A stretch of 64,000 nt of DNA. Origin: Luscinia megarhynchos (Eukaryota > Chordata > Aves > Passeriformes > Turdidae). This document shows positions 27,960 through 39,039 of this stretch, piece by piece. The stretch lies in contig CM067565.1 of NCBI GenBank assembly GCA_034336665.1, forward strand, positions 85,885,358 to 85,949,357, in the 5' to 3' direction. Positions within the stretch are counted from its first letter, which is position 1, and each line of letters starts with the position of its first letter. The position numbers and the translations under genes are program-made. The notes beneath the pieces are model-generated. The model worked only from the letters and a program-made list of their open reading frames with translations, was not told the DNA's origin and made no database searches.

Positions 27960-28450
27960 CGGTAAACAAAACGCTCTTGCTATCTCCTTGCGCAGATAAG
28001 GCAAGAAGTGGCTTTCTTTAATAATATGATTGAAATGTTAGGGGTATGATGCCTCCTCGTTAGTAATATTGGCTTTGCATGCAGAGCACAATCCCATCCC
28101 TCTAGACTGCTTAGCCAAAACAGAGCGTAAACTCTGTAATTAGTAACGTGTTCCATCATTAAAGAGCCCTGCTGAGAATTTCTATTTAATAATGGTCTTA
28201 AATTAGTTATGATGGTAAATACTCATCTGGAAATTCAACATCTAAAACCATCTACACTCTGGAAATGCTCCAGTGTTGCTGTAATCTCCTGTAACACAGA
28301 AATGACTATCACATTCAACCATCGCATTAGAAATTCGTCCTACCGTTTGGTCCACTAATATACAGTATGGATGTGTTAATTAGGTTAACCCATAGACTGT
28401 CTGCTTCACAAATATTTAGAAATAAACAATGAAAGCTCCTTTTTAATACG
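27960..28450. promoter_or_regulatory. Candidate SIX3-domain enhancer (AT-rich element)
   Basis: About 490 bp of unique, AT-rich sequence right beside a CpG patch. It is packed with homeodomain cores: TCTGTAATTAGTAACG near 28133, TTTAATAATGG near 28184, AAATTAGTTATG near 28200, and GTTAATTAGGTTAACC near 28374. GCATGCAGAGC near 28077 is a further short palindromic stretch. Simple repeats are absent. This is one of the best candidates for a conserved noncoding element in the window, judged by texture alone. Confidence 0.45.
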
Positions 28451-28556
28451 ATACAGCCAGGAAGAGAGGAGGAGGGGCGGATTTGACTCTTTCAGTTGGA
28501 AAGTCTTTTGTTTTCAGATAAGGAGGAACTGCAACGTGGGGCCTGAGAGTTCACCA

Positions 28557-28611
28557 GCACGCACCCACGGGCGCGCACCCACGGGCACGCACCCACGGGC
28601 ACGCACCCACG
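28557..28611. repeat. 14-bp minisatellite, about 4 copies
   Basis: Four tandem copies of GCACGCACCCACGG. The second copy has one change (GCGC) and the last is one base short. It is short and GC-rich, with no coding role seen. Confidence 0.85.
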
Positions 28612-29129
28612 CCAGCCCGGCCGCCCTCGGCAGCTCCCCGCCACACGCAGGAGCAGCACCCACGGCTCCTCCTGCAGACTGTGGCTGTTAGCATTCCCCT
28701 CCCGGCCTAGGCAGATCAGTTCGTACCACACCTTTTCTCTTTGGGGTTTATTGGGTTTTTAAAATTTAATTTGTCTATTTTAGAAAAGGGCTTGCTCCTT
28801 CTCTGCTGTGTCCCCTGTACAGCGGGGCTTGGCTTCAGCAATCTTTCCAAAAGAGCTTTAAAAGGATCCAAGGAGGAACAAGGAAGAGGCAGCAAAAGAG
28901 TAAATAGATAAATAAATAAATCCGGCTTTCCCCCTGTCTGCAAGCGGAATTAAAGTTTCACAGACAGACTGTGATGCAGGTATAAATAAGTCATTCAGGT
29001 ACGCTTATCCCCACTGGGGATATAAAGAAAACTTACTTGTAATAGCAATAGAAAATCAGTGACTGATATAGTTGGGGGTAATGGTAGGAATGAAGGGAGG
29101 GAAGCGAAGTATATTTCTGTATTTACCTT

Positions 29130-29520
29130 GACATCTAAACGTTTATCCTTTCTAGCACTAACCTTTCATGTTTAATGAATGAATCTGCATTGCAGGCTTT
29201 TTTTTCCCCCTCCATGTGCCGGCTAGTTTTAAATCTGCAAGCACCACAAAGAGGCCGTGATCCCATCTGCCTATGATTCCAAATTAAAGTTCAAACGGAT
29301 GGCTTACACACTGCTGATCCTGTATCATAGCCTCTCGCGCCCCTTCAATTACTATTTAATAGAATTACAGTGTAAAATCCCAATAGTCTTAAAGAATGTT
29401 TTATCACAGACTGAAGAGAGAGAATATAGACACCTCCAATGTTATTGAACTGTATTACTGACCTATTTAGATATTAAAAGGGAACATTCAGTGTTCTACA
29501 AGATATTACAAGAGCTCCTT
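29130..29520. promoter_or_regulatory. Candidate conserved noncoding element
   Basis: AT-rich unique sequence with several homeodomain-type motifs: GTTTAATGAATGAATC near 29170, TTCAATTACTATTTAATAG near 29344, and ATTTAGATATTAAAAGG near 29464. A 63-codon open frame (29257-29448, plus) falls in it but has no homology that I recognise and is treated as incidental. Enhancer role is inferred. Confidence 0.35.
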
Positions 29521-29856
29521 TAATCTGAAAACATGCATATGTGTGTACACATATATATGGCTCTCTATGCGTGGACATTGTATACATCAGCTCCACCCCA
29601 TCAGCGAGTGCACACATCCAGCCACGCTCTGTGGGTGTGTGGGTTCACCCTTGCCCACACGTACACACACCCACGAAATTACACATGCTCCTCCAGATCG
29701 TGCTGAAATTTGTGAGTTTTGGTAAACTGCAGCATAACTTTATTGTGGTCAGATGTAGCTAGAGAGGTTAGTCCAGTAGGAAAGCAATTCTGAAAAGTAC
29801 TCTTTAAGTGACCTTATTATTAAATGAACTTACTCTAATGAAGTTTCTATGGAGAC

Positions 29857-29980
29857 AAAAAAAAAAAAACAAACCCTCCCCCAAAAACAAAACAAAACAA
29901 AACAAAACTCCCCCAAAAACCAAACAACAAACCAAACAACATACCCAAAACAACAAACTCAGAACAACAAACCCAACCAA
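29857..29980. repeat. A/C-rich low-complexity tract
   Basis: An A13 run is followed by AAAAC-type pentamers and a degenerate A/C-rich tail. It resembles an expanded poly(A)-derived microsatellite, but no retrotransposon body is recognisable to its left. Confidence 0.75.
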
Positions 29981-30674
29981 ATATTTGCAGTATAGCTCAA
30001 TTCCCTGCTAATAACTAGTACTGGAAATTATGTCAGCCGGAGCCCGGATTTAGCTGTTGTAAATCTTGACTTCTAGTCTAGTTCTCGTCTTACTTTTTCT
30101 ACTTATTTGGCAAAGGACGTGTCTGTCGTAGAGAGAAAAGATTCTGCCACTTCACCTTGCTTACAGCGAGGTGTCTAACCATGCACTCTGAGGTATTTCC
30201 ATCTACACTTTATTCAATACTCTTTAACATCTTTCTTCTCTTGCAGATCGCTAGGTGCCAAGCCACTCTGAAGCCTCCTGGTCCGAAACCACCTTTCTTT
30301 CAAAATGAAAAAGAACAGCGTCGAAAACAAAACCTCGCACCCTACTTCCTCCAGACACAGCATCACAAATCCCTTTCGTATCATTTAATCACAGCTTTAA
30401 CCCGACAGCCCTTGCCTTTTGTCATTACCGTGCCAGAAGAGAATATTTACCATGATTGTCGGTAATATCCTTAGTGCTTTCCCTTCCCAACTCCTTCTTG
30501 CACATACAGAGACACACAGACACCCGCCTCCCTGCCTTCTCCATCCCTTGGTCAGTTTGCAACTGGATGGTTTGGTTCATTACCCCCTTTTCTATACGCC
30601 ATTTGCAAACTTCTGTGTATCTGGGGGCTCTGCGGGGTGGTGATGTAGCTACAGACCCTCTGCATTTTGTACTC

Positions 30675-30738
30675 GTGAGTGTGTGTGTGAGCGTGTTTGT
30701 GTGTGTGTCGGTCTGCACACCCGTGTGCCTGTGTGCGC
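30675..30738. repeat. GT-rich dinucleotide tract
   Basis: Imperfect alternating GT/GC-GT sequence with several GTGTGTGT blocks on the plus strand. Simple repeat with Z-DNA-prone alternation. Confidence 0.75.
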
Positions 30739-31289
30739 TCTAGAATAAGGCAATGTTTGCCTGTCCTCTCCCTACACGCGGAATCCAGGCCAGTGCGATG
30801 TGGAGCTCAATAAGAAACTGCATGAATAAACACGAATAGAAAGTTGTGCTCAGCTAACCGAGGAAATCAGAGCAATACCAGGGCACCAACGTCCACATTT
30901 CTTTTCACTTCGGGCCGGGGCAGTAACCTCATCTGGGTATGCTAAAAATTAAGGGCAACGGGCAAGCAGATTCAAGTCCCTCGAAAAGGCTGCTGTAATT
31001 GATCAGACAGAGAGAGATGGGGGTGACCGAAGCCCACGCCTGACCGTGGAGGGCCAGCAGCAGCCGCGGCCCAGCAGGCACACAAAGGACCCCCAGTCAT
31101 GCTAAAGGGCTCGGGCAGCCACCAAAGAGAGAGGGAGGAAGGGAGAGAGGCAGGTGGCGTCGGTGGTCCCCAGACCTCCACGCCGGGTGGCACGCACGCC
31201 GGTGGATCAGCAAATCGGAGCTAGCTGGGGATGAAGGCAGTGTTATACAGCGTTACAAGCGAGGGATGGGCGGTGAGGGGGTTAACTAC

Positions 31290-31620
31290 CGTCTCCAAAG
31301 TGCTCCGGAACCGGCTGGTCTCGGCCCGACTTCCGACGGGCGGGGCGGGGCAGTGCCCCCTCGGCGGGCGAGGGCGGCGGTGCGGGACGGCGCGCCGGGC
31401 AGCGGGGAGGCAGCGCGCCGGGCTGCCGGGCTCCGGCCATCTGCCTCCTGTCCTCCGGCTTTCTCTTAAATATTGATCAGACGCACTTCAGCTTCTGAGT
31501 AATTTCATCTTAATCAGCGGCCGGGCCCGGCGCGGATAACAAACTAACGCTGGAGAGGGCCTGTGGATAATGCCGGGCCGGGGGCAGGGAGGAGGCAGCC
31601 CTCCGGTTTGGCGGGGCTCG
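31290..31620. promoter_or_regulatory. CpG-rich patch
   Basis: CpG-rich sequence interrupted at 31465-31515 by an AT-rich block containing AAATATTGATCAG and CTTAATCAG. It runs into the candidate element that follows and lies about 2.3 kb beyond the likely SIX3 3' end. No gene is supported. Confidence 0.5.
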
Positions 31621-31800
31621 ATAGGCCCTATCTTCCCGGGGCAGATGGACTTAGTGGGTGAGAAGGCTTAAACGCAGCTTTTCATAGATTTACACCTCAA
31701 TCAGCCATTCAGGTTTTTTATGCAAATCCTAAAACAACATCATTTATCCATCACGAAGCCCGGCTTTGAAACGGCATATCATTAGCTGCACCCTTGGCAC
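31460..31800. promoter_or_regulatory. Candidate enhancer with POU octamer
   Basis: Contains CTTAATCAG (near 31511), GGATAAC, two GATAATG/TTATCC-type cores, CTCAATCAG near 31697, and a perfect octamer ATGCAAAT (31721-31728) followed by CATCATTTATCC. POU octamers beside TAAT-type sites are common in neural enhancers (POU3F/SOX class). The tract sits 2-2.4 kb beyond the likely SIX3 polyadenylation site. Function is inferred. Confidence 0.4.
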
Positions 31801-32649
31801 CCCGAAATCGTGCAGGCACCAACTACCCCCGGATGAGATGTGTCCTCTCCCCGCACAAACCCAGCCGGCTCCGGGCAGAGGCGGACACCCCCAGCGCGGC
31901 TGGGGGCAGCTCCTCCTTCGGGGATCCGACCAAAGGAACAACTTTTTGGGGATGGGGGTGACAAATGGCGTGGGAGAGTAAAAACCCTGCCCTTAAGCTT
32001 GAGCTGTGCTGGAGCTTAAGGCCAGGTACCGGTGGGGCGAGGTTAGGGGCGATCTCTGGCCTCCCCTAGCAGCCATGGCACGACGGGGCGATCTTCGGGA
32101 GGCTCACTCGGAGGGAAGAAAAATCCAAACCTATCATTGCAAGGCTGATCTGAGGTAGATTATGGCTGCCGGCTTGACGCCTTCTAGCTGCAGCTTCGAA
32201 ACGCGAAAATTAAAAGAAAGAAAAAAATACGTCCCAAACTTTCACGCGTCTGAATCCTTTCAGGTGTTAAATTCCTTAAAAAAAGACTGCTGGATGAGAA
32301 CGACACTGCTACCAGAGAGGAACAGAAATACTGCCCTTAAAAACAATGTACCGACATCAAAGATCTTCTACCCAGAGCTGGAAGGCCAGTTTGTTCTTCT
32401 AAAGGCCTCTCCGCTGCCTCTCTGCCGGCGGGGAGAGAAAAAGCAGCCCAAGCTCTAGCGTGAGACCCGGAGAGGGTGCCGGCCACTGGGGAACCTTTTA
32501 TCCTCTCCTGGGTAATATTTTTCCCTTCAAAAAGCCGCGTGGGGGAGGGGAAGAACTAGGTCCATCACACCACCCACGCGGAACACGGGAGCCCTATTGT
32601 GTGTCTGCCCCCAGGCAGTTCCCGTCCATTTCGGTTTCGTACGACCGGA

Positions 32650-32900
32650 ATTTATTTTCTATTAACTCCCCACTCGTGCTGGCGGCGGGCCAGGGGCACG
32701 GCCGGAGCTGTTTTTGGGAAGACCCCGCCGCGGAGCCGCGCGTTGAGCGGGGCCGGGGGAGGCGAACCCCGACGGGGCGGCCCCGCTGCCCCGGGCCGTG
32801 CGTGTCCTTGGCGGCGGTGGCTCCCGCCGCACCGGGGACCTGCTCCCTCCGTGCTCAATGCGAGGCTTTTCCGCAGCGGAGCCTCAGGTGCGTGAACGTA
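32650..32900. promoter_or_regulatory. CpG-rich patch
   Basis: CpG-dense sequence. Open frames on both strands are low-complexity and unrecognised. Part of the GC-patterned domain around SIX3. Confidence 0.45.
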
Positions 32901-33579
32901 TCCACACATCAGGTTATTCCTTAAAATTGCCCGTTAGTGAATTGGTCTAAAATCTCGCACCCTGTGGCGGTTCTCCCAAATCCACAGGTAGCCTCTTGAG
33001 GCGTGGGGGGAAGGGAAGAGGGGATAAGAGCCCAGGAGCTTTCTATGTCTCTCCGCAGACCTAGCTAGGACTTCACTAAAAAAAAATGAGGGAAGAGGGA
33101 GAGAGGACTCTGGCAACACAAAGATGTATAAGAAGTCCATATTAGTTTGGAAATGGTCAAGAAATTCCAGGCACGTTTCTGTCTAAATCCCTGGTAATAT
33201 TCAAAATTGTATTTTCAAGTAAAAACAAGTTTAGAATTTACCTCTCGCTAATTCACGGCTGAATAATCTGCCCAGGGCAAAGCAAAACTTTAAGGAAAAA
33301 GAAAAAAAAAAAAAAAGAGAAAAGGAAAGAAAGAAAGATGCTGAAATACTGTTAGTCATGCAAATAAAGGCTTCTTTCAGCACATTACAATATACTCCGG
33401 ATTCGAGGGGAGGAGCTGCAACCCGTTAAGGGCGAGGAGTTTTTGTTTTTGTTTTCATTTAAAGCTACAAAACAAATCCCGAAATGTCTTAACCGCTCTC
33501 TGGAGACACCGTCCTTGCAGACAGGCGGTCAGGGAAAGCTTTTTAGCTCGCAGTGCACAGAAAAATGACCGGGGTGGAG

Positions 33580-33830
33580 GGAAGCGGTGGAGCCCGCCGT
33601 GGCGGAGGGGACACGGAGGGACACGGCCGTGCCCCGCGCCGCCGCCGCTACCGCAGCAGCGTGTCCCCACTGCCGCCCGCAGCCTCCTCGCAGGGTCCCT
33701 TCGTCCCTGTAAAATCCCTCCGGGGTGTCCCCCGAGCCCGGGAAGGCGGGGGCCGGAGGGCGGAGGGGCCGCGCAGCGCTGCGCGCCCCGCGGCGGGACA
33801 GGGTGCGGGGCCAGCGGCCGCGGGGAAGGA
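33580..33830. promoter_or_regulatory. CpG-rich patch just beyond the SIX3 3' end
   Basis: CpG-dense sequence with short GCC/CGC runs ending where the probable SIX3 3' UTR begins. Open frames on both strands (up to 134 codons) have no recognisable domain. Confidence 0.45.
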
Positions 33831-34149
33831 AGGAGTGATTTTCCGTGGCGGACAGAAACACCGACATCGCTGGGTAGATAAGAAAATGGAATACTGTATT
33901 TGATTTAGAAAGTTTGTACATATAGATAAACACGCAGTTAAGGAAACAATAGTTTAAGCGTCCTACGTGGAGTTTAAGAAGAGACCCCCCAAAGCTGCTA
34001 TGAAATACTCAAAATAGCTTTTGCATAAGATAACTACAGTTGCACCCTAAGCTTTTTTTTTTTTCTTTTTCTTTTTTTTTTTTCTATCGCTGAGGTCCCT
34101 TTTGGAAACCTAGCACGTCAGATTTTGACAGCTAAGTTTGTGCAAGGAA

Positions 34150-34240
34150 CACCGAGTCAAGGAAAATAAAAAGGAGAGAGAGAGAAAGGGTGGAAGGGAG
34201 ATAGAGAGAGGGGAGGAAGAAAGAAAGAAAGAGGAGAGCA
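34150..34240. repeat. Polypurine GA-rich tract
   Basis: A purine-only or nearly purine-only run on the plus strand (GAGAGAGA, AAGAAAGAAAGA). A second similar tract lies at 34501-34550. Both fall in the probable SIX3 3' UTR, so the transcript would carry pyrimidine-rich CU tracts there, which suit PTB-type binding. Confidence 0.7.
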
Positions 34241-34612
34241 AATATCATATACAAGCATTTCTACACATATATTACAAACTGGGAAAATGACCGCATCATT
34301 AAGATATACATAATTCATATAAAATTTTGAAATAAAAATAAAAATCTGTTACAGTCATAACTATTCTTTTTCCACATTTATAACCAGTACCCACACAGGC
34401 AGTGACAGAAGTGTAGAAAAAAAGGTGCTTACGAATAAAATGATTGTCTGCAGAACAAAAAAACAGAAAATTGCATCTTGGCTGGACCATCACTTGGACT
34501 AAAAAAAAATAGAGAGAGAAGGAGAAAGGAAGAGAGAGAGAGAAATAGGACCAACAAAAAGGCGATAAACATTTGTTATTTCCCTCTTCAAGGAGTTCCT
34601 TTAAATTTTTTT

Positions 34613-34618
34613 TTTATT
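34613..34618 (-). terminator. SIX3: Candidate polyadenylation signal AATAAA
   Basis: Plus-strand TTTATT gives canonical AATAAA on the coding strand, about 570 bases after the SIX3 stop. It is the only canonical hexamer noticed on that strand between 33.9 and 35.18 kb. Whether it is used is unknown; variant hexamers lie farther downstream. Confidence 0.35.
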
Positions 34619-35151
34619 TTTGATTTTTGTACAAATTCGATCGGAGTTTGCATTTGTTTGTCTGGTTTCTGTTTGTTTTCCTTTACTATAGAGAATATTT
34701 TTTCCCAGATACAAATTTAATCATCATCATCATGCAAGTGGGTGAAATGCGTCCATGGAAAAGCGCAAAGGAGAAATCGTGCTTGTCCTAAAAAGAATAC
34801 AATTGTCACTTTTGCTTTGTTTTTTTTTTTTTTCCTTTCTTTTTATATATATAATAATTATTATTTCCCGCCCTCCCCCCCACCCTTCCCGCTGCAGCAC
34901 CAGCGTTTGTGACTGTTGAAGTTTTAGCTCCATCTCTTGGTGGTGGTGTTGGCTGACGGTGATGGTGGTGGTGGTGGATTCTCTGATCCCTGTCTGTTTG
35001 TTTGCTATTATGTTTGGGTCGGGTTTGGCCTTTTCTTTCCTCCCGGCTGTGTGTGTGCGTGCATGCGTGTGTGTGTCCTGATTCTAGGTTGCCTCGGTTT
35101 GTTTTGCTCGGGACGGGGAGAGGGTGCTTGGCTGTTTGGATTTGGATTTTT

Positions 35152-35176
35152 TGTTTGTTTGTTTGTTTGTTTGTTT
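35152..35176. repeat. (GTTT)n tetranucleotide run
   Basis: About six GTTT copies on the plus strand, starting 8 bases beyond the SIX3 stop codon on the transcript side. In the mRNA it reads as (AAAC)n directly after the coding sequence. Confidence 0.85.
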
Positions 35177-35183
35177 TCCGATA

Positions 35184-35894
<711 letters not shown>

Positions 35895-36439
35895 CTAACA
35901 ACTGCCTAAATATTTCCCGGCTCACAGACACTCTGAGTCTGCGGTAGGGAAGGAGGGAGGTCCTGTCCCAGGGACGCAGCGCTATAAATAAAATAAAAGA
36001 AGGAGAATGTGGAACACAGCGCTTTTCTCTCCTGGAAATTTAAGTCCTTTTTTTCATCTAAAAGCCATAATCAGCTTTAAAGTGCTTGTTCTTTCATTGT
36101 CAACGCTTAAGGGAATATTACCTTTGAATATTTTTTTAAGAGGCAATAAATATTTTTTACGTTCCCTAGCGTATTGCAAATATTCCACTGTGTCCGTTTA
36201 TCCCACTCGAAGCCCAAAGAAAGCCTAATTCAGGGATAAGAGCTAAAAGTCCTGGACTAAGCAGCCAGCCTCAACCTCTAGCGCCTAGGACTGCCAGTGT
36301 GAATCAAAACACACTCTTCGCTCAAATGTTTTTCACCCGGTTATTTTTTATTTAACCTCCTGCAAAGAACAGAAAAATGTAGCCGGTTTATTCTACATTT
36401 CTCATTATTTTAAGTTGTTTAATTTTAGGGTCTTTGATT

Positions 36440-36720
36440 TTTCTCCCATTTGCAAATCCTGGTGCATTCATCTGCTGTCAACAGCGTTGAGTCAACAAAA
36501 GCATCCGTAGGCAACTTCTGTTTATTTACAGTCCTAAGCTGATCTGTTTTCCATTTAATGGAAATTAAATAGCGAGGCACTTTTAGGTTGCATTTCTCCT
36601 ACAGAATCTTTAATCAGTAGCACCAGTGCTGTAATTAGTAGGAATTTAAGAGACAGCATTTGTAAGAAGTTTTTGTTTACACTCTTACACTGGTAGCGAA
36701 ACTTAAATTAAAATAAAACC
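36440..36720. promoter_or_regulatory. Candidate intronic enhancer of SIX3
   Basis: AT-rich unique block carrying a palindrome TTTCCATT-T-AATGGAAA (36548-36564), then GAAATTAAATAGC, TCTTTAATCAGTAG near 36607, and GCTGTAATTAGTAGG near 36629. The density of TAAT/TTAATC cores fits a homeodomain-regulated element. Function is inferred; conservation could not be tested. Confidence 0.4.
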
Positions 36721-37652
36721 AATGTGTCAAACTAGATTAAGGGTCCATCTTCATTTGCAAAGTAACTTCTACGACAGTAATAAGAGAGAAAGAAAAAGAC
36801 AGGAGGAAGGTTGTCTAGCTTTTATCATGGCAAAGCAGAAAGCTTGGGGGATAAAAAAAGAAAAAGGAAAAAAAAAGAAAAATAAAAAAGACACCGAGAG
36901 ACAGGCAAATAAATGCAAGTGCAAATGCACAGGAAACACACGACCAGGAGGCCAGGTCGCCATGTGGTGTAAACACAGAAATGGAGATGCAGGGGGAGAA
37001 AAGATTCCCGGTCTCTTAACTGCTTTTTGGATTTTTTTTTTCTCTTCCCCATTAGCCAAAAAGCTCCGGGGTATGCCTGTGCTGGTCCCGCTGCGCATGC
37101 AGAGCAGCACGAACAATTAGAGCGGAGCCGCCGGCTCCGCCGAATCCCGCTCTGAGCCGCACAGCCTGCCTCGGCCTTTCGGCGGGGGAACGCGGCAGCG
37201 CCCGGCCAGGCACAGCTCCCGGCAAGCCGACAGCCCAGCCGGAGCCCAGCCGCCCCGAGCCGTGGGGCTTCCCGTTCCCCCGCGCCAGCCGGGGTGGGAG
37301 GGAGGCCGGGAGAGCCGGCGCTGCCCCCGCCGCAGCCGCTGCGCTCCGCGCACATCCGCACACACTCGCGGAGCTGCCCACGCCCGCCGGGAGCCCGTAG
37401 GGAGCCGGGACAAGGTCGGAGGCACGTCAGGCAACTTTGAGCCGTGCCTATCCCCGTCGCATCCCTGTGGCTGCCGGGAGGAGAGCTACCCCCCCGGCGA
37501 GGGGACCGATTTCTCCGCGATGGAGAAGAGGAGGAAAGGAGAGGCAGAGGCGCGCTGCCGCCCAGGCGGCTGCCGAGCAGCGGAGCGAGCCCCAAGGTCC
37601 CGCCGCCCAGCTCGCCCCCCGCCCCGGAGCGTGGCACCGCAGCCCCACTGAC

Positions 37653-38419
37653 CTGTTTTTAGCCGCCGCCGCTCTGTCTCTTTGCCTTCGGTTTTTGAAC
37701 CAGTTGCCTACTTGCGTGGGGGTGAGCCCCGTGGCCTGAGCCAGTTCCCTTTTCTTGCTGGGGTTGGGGTAAGGGTCCTGCAGGTACCACTCCCTCAGGA
37801 GGCTGCGAGTCCTCTCCTTGAAGCAGTGCGTCTTCTGCTCGCCATCCCAAATGGTCCTGGGCAGCGGAAACTTCTTCCTCACCCTGTATTTATCAACCGG
37901 CCCCAGCGGGCGACCCCTTAGCTTCTCGGCCTCCTGGTAGTGCGCTTCGAGCCACATGGCCTGCAACTTGCCGTGGGACTCCTTGGTGAATTTGTGGTTC
38001 TCCAGGATGTGGTAGAGGTCTCGGAAGTTGCCCGTGTGGAAGGCCACCACCGCCCGGGCGCGGAGGATAGACTCGTGCTTGTTGATGGCCTCGCATGCCC
38101 CTGGCGCCACCGGCAGCGACCAGAGGAACCTCCCCAGCCTTTCTATGTCTCCAGTCTCCTCCAGCGTCTCGCAGACGCTGGCCACTTGCTCCGGGGAGAA
38201 GTTGAGTGTGGGCAGCTGAAACATTGACAACTCTTCGTGGGGTGCCCGGGAGCTGCCGCCTCCACCGCCGCCGGCACCGGGGCTGCAGCCCGAGCCGCTG
38301 CCGCTGCCGCCGCCGCCGCCGCCGCTGGCGAGAAGGAGGGAGCGGTGGTGCGGATCGGCGGCGAAGTTTGGCAAGAAGAAATGGGTGGGATAAAGCTCTA
38401 GCGGGGACCTGAACACCAT
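37653..38419 (-). CDS. SIX3: SIX3 exon 1 (SIX domain and homeodomain)
   Basis: SIX3 is a nuclear transcription factor that specifies anterior forebrain, pituitary and eye, represses targets with Groucho/TLE co-repressors and antagonises WNT signalling. The exon encodes residues 1-255 and part of Arg256. The start is [10 protein letters not shown]; a Gly/Ser-rich linker covers about 33-57; the SIX domain runs from about 72 to 186, with the eh1-like TLE-binding stretch [10 protein letters not shown] at 74-83. The homeodomain is about 193-252, with recognition helix [14 protein letters not shown] (236-249) and Lys242 at homeodomain position 50. With a 13-residue offset, L213, V237 and R244 match human L226, V250 and R257, sites reported altered in holoprosencephaly; all are wild type here. 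ATG at 38419-38417 is the first in-frame ATG and fits the family. No in-frame stop occurs for at least 171 bases upstream. The Gly tract makes 319 residues rather than 332. SIX6 is excluded by the long Gly-rich N-terminus. Confidence 0.97.
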
Positions 38420-38680
38420 GGGATGACCGGGGAGAGGGGGAGATAAATCAAGGAGAAAAGAAAGAAAGGGAGGAAGAAGGGAGGAAAGGGCACACGCACC
38501 GCGCACGCATCCACACCCGCACACGCACACACAGCCACATAGAGGCACGGGGGCACACACACTCACACGCACACGCGGGCACACGCACACGCGCGCTCAC
38601 ACGCACCCCACACGCACACGCACTCACACACACCCGGCCCCGCGCCGCCGCCGAGTCAGGATTCAGTGATTCAACAGCGA
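38420..38680 (-). other. SIX3: Probable SIX3 5' UTR with GT-rich repeat
   Basis: Lies directly upstream of the start codon. It contains a GT/GC-rich alternating repeat (38491-38634) and two out-of-frame ATGs sharing one stop: the frame starting at 38540 is 30 codons long, the one at 38510 is 20 codons, and both end at 38448, 28 bases before the SIX3 ATG. Both ATGs have weak contexts (T at -3). The transcription start is not visible; about 38.67 kb is a guess from a TATTAT sequence near 38702. Confidence 0.45.
38491..38634. repeat. Imperfect CA/CG-CA alternating repeat in the 5' UTR
   Basis: About 140 bp dominated by CACACGCACAC-type alternating purine-pyrimidine sequence on the plus strand (GTGTGCGTGTG in the transcript sense). 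It is Z-DNA-prone, polymorphism-prone and unusual this close to a dosage-sensitive start codon. Confidence 0.85.
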
Positions 38681-38840
38681 TCGCCCTAATGACAACAGCC
38701 TCATAATATCTCCCCTAAATCCACAGTGAGTGCAGCGCTGAAACATTTTGTTTCGCTTTTCTATTGGTCTTCTGAGTGTCGTTGTGGCGTTGCCATGGCA
38801 GCCGCTGCCAATCACTGTCAGCCCTGCCAATCATTACGGA
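38680..38840. promoter_or_regulatory. SIX3: SIX3 proximal promoter: RFX X-box plus CCAAT boxes
   Basis: Three CCAAT boxes are visible: one on the minus strand (38767-38763, in GACCAATAG) and two on the plus strand (38808-38812 and 38827-38831, both in CTGCCAATCA, 19 bp apart). Between them lies GTTGCCATGGCAGC (38789-38802), an almost perfect palindromic RFX X-box. X-box beside CCAAT (Y-box) is a known cooperative RFX/NF-Y arrangement. CCAAT boxes in both orientations fit a divergent promoter, and mammals have an antisense lncRNA (SIX3-AS1/Six3os1) starting here. No strong TATA box was seen apart from TATTAT near 38702. Confidence 0.6.
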
Positions 38841-39039
38841 GTACGTAAGGAAGGTTTTTACCACTTCGCCCAAATGCACGGGGGGGAGGGAAGCCGGGCG
38901 GTTGGTGGAAAAGCCTGGTTTGTTGTTTGGATTTTTTTTTTTCCTCCTTAATCTTTGCAACTCCTAATCTCAGCACTTCCCCTTCTCCCTGTCTCTCCCC
39001 CCTCCTTCTCCACACCCCTCCTAAATAAGGGATCAAATA

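Larger units (their letters stand above)
22500..33880. other. Gene-free downstream regulatory tract of SIX3
   Basis: No coding exon is recognised. The tract alternates CpG-rich patches (near 24.0-24.4, 25.4-26.5, 27.3-27.9, 31.3-31.6, 32.65-32.9 and 33.6-33.8 kb) with AT-rich blocks carrying TAAT/ATTA homeodomain cores, listed separately. In the pieces between (23.15-24.0, 24.45-25.4, 26.5-27.3, 28.6-29.1, 30.0-31.3, 31.8-32.65, 32.9-33.58 kb) I see only unique sequence and simple repeats. The long open frames in the CpG patches are antisense or frame shadows of GC-rich DNA and show no domain. Confidence 0.55.
33880..35183 (-). other. SIX3: Probable SIX3 3' untranslated region
   Basis: Begins after the TGA at 35186-35184. 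On the minus strand the first kilobase is A/T-rich with U-rich and AUUUA-like stretches (near 34320-34350), as expected of an unstable developmental mRNA. Its own simple repeats are a GTTT run at 35152-35176 and GT-rich sequence near 35049-35075. Candidate polyadenylation signals on the minus strand are AATAAA at 34618-34613, ATTAAA at 34721-34716, and variants TATAAA near 34374 and AATACA near 33900. The left boundary is a guess; the mature end could be anywhere between about 34.59 and 33.87 kb. Confidence 0.5.
37080..38660. promoter_or_regulatory. SIX3: CpG island over SIX3 exon 1 and promoter
   Basis: About 1.6 kb of CpG- and GC-rich sequence covering the 5' part of the intron, all of coding exon 1 and the 5' UTR. 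This is the expected CpG-island promoter of a Polycomb-regulated developmental gene. Long open frames on the plus strand here are shadows of the SIX3 frame. Confidence 0.75.

Noticed and set aside
29857..29980. Possible retrocopy poly(A) tail
   Set aside because: No gene-like or retroelement body precedes it and no target-site duplication was noticed; treated as a simple repeat.
38420..38590. In-frame Cys-rich N-terminal extension of SIX3
   Set aside because: The frame is open upstream of the ATG, but the only start-like codon is GTG and the sequence is translated GT repeat. The first in-frame ATG at 38419 matches the conserved family N-terminus.
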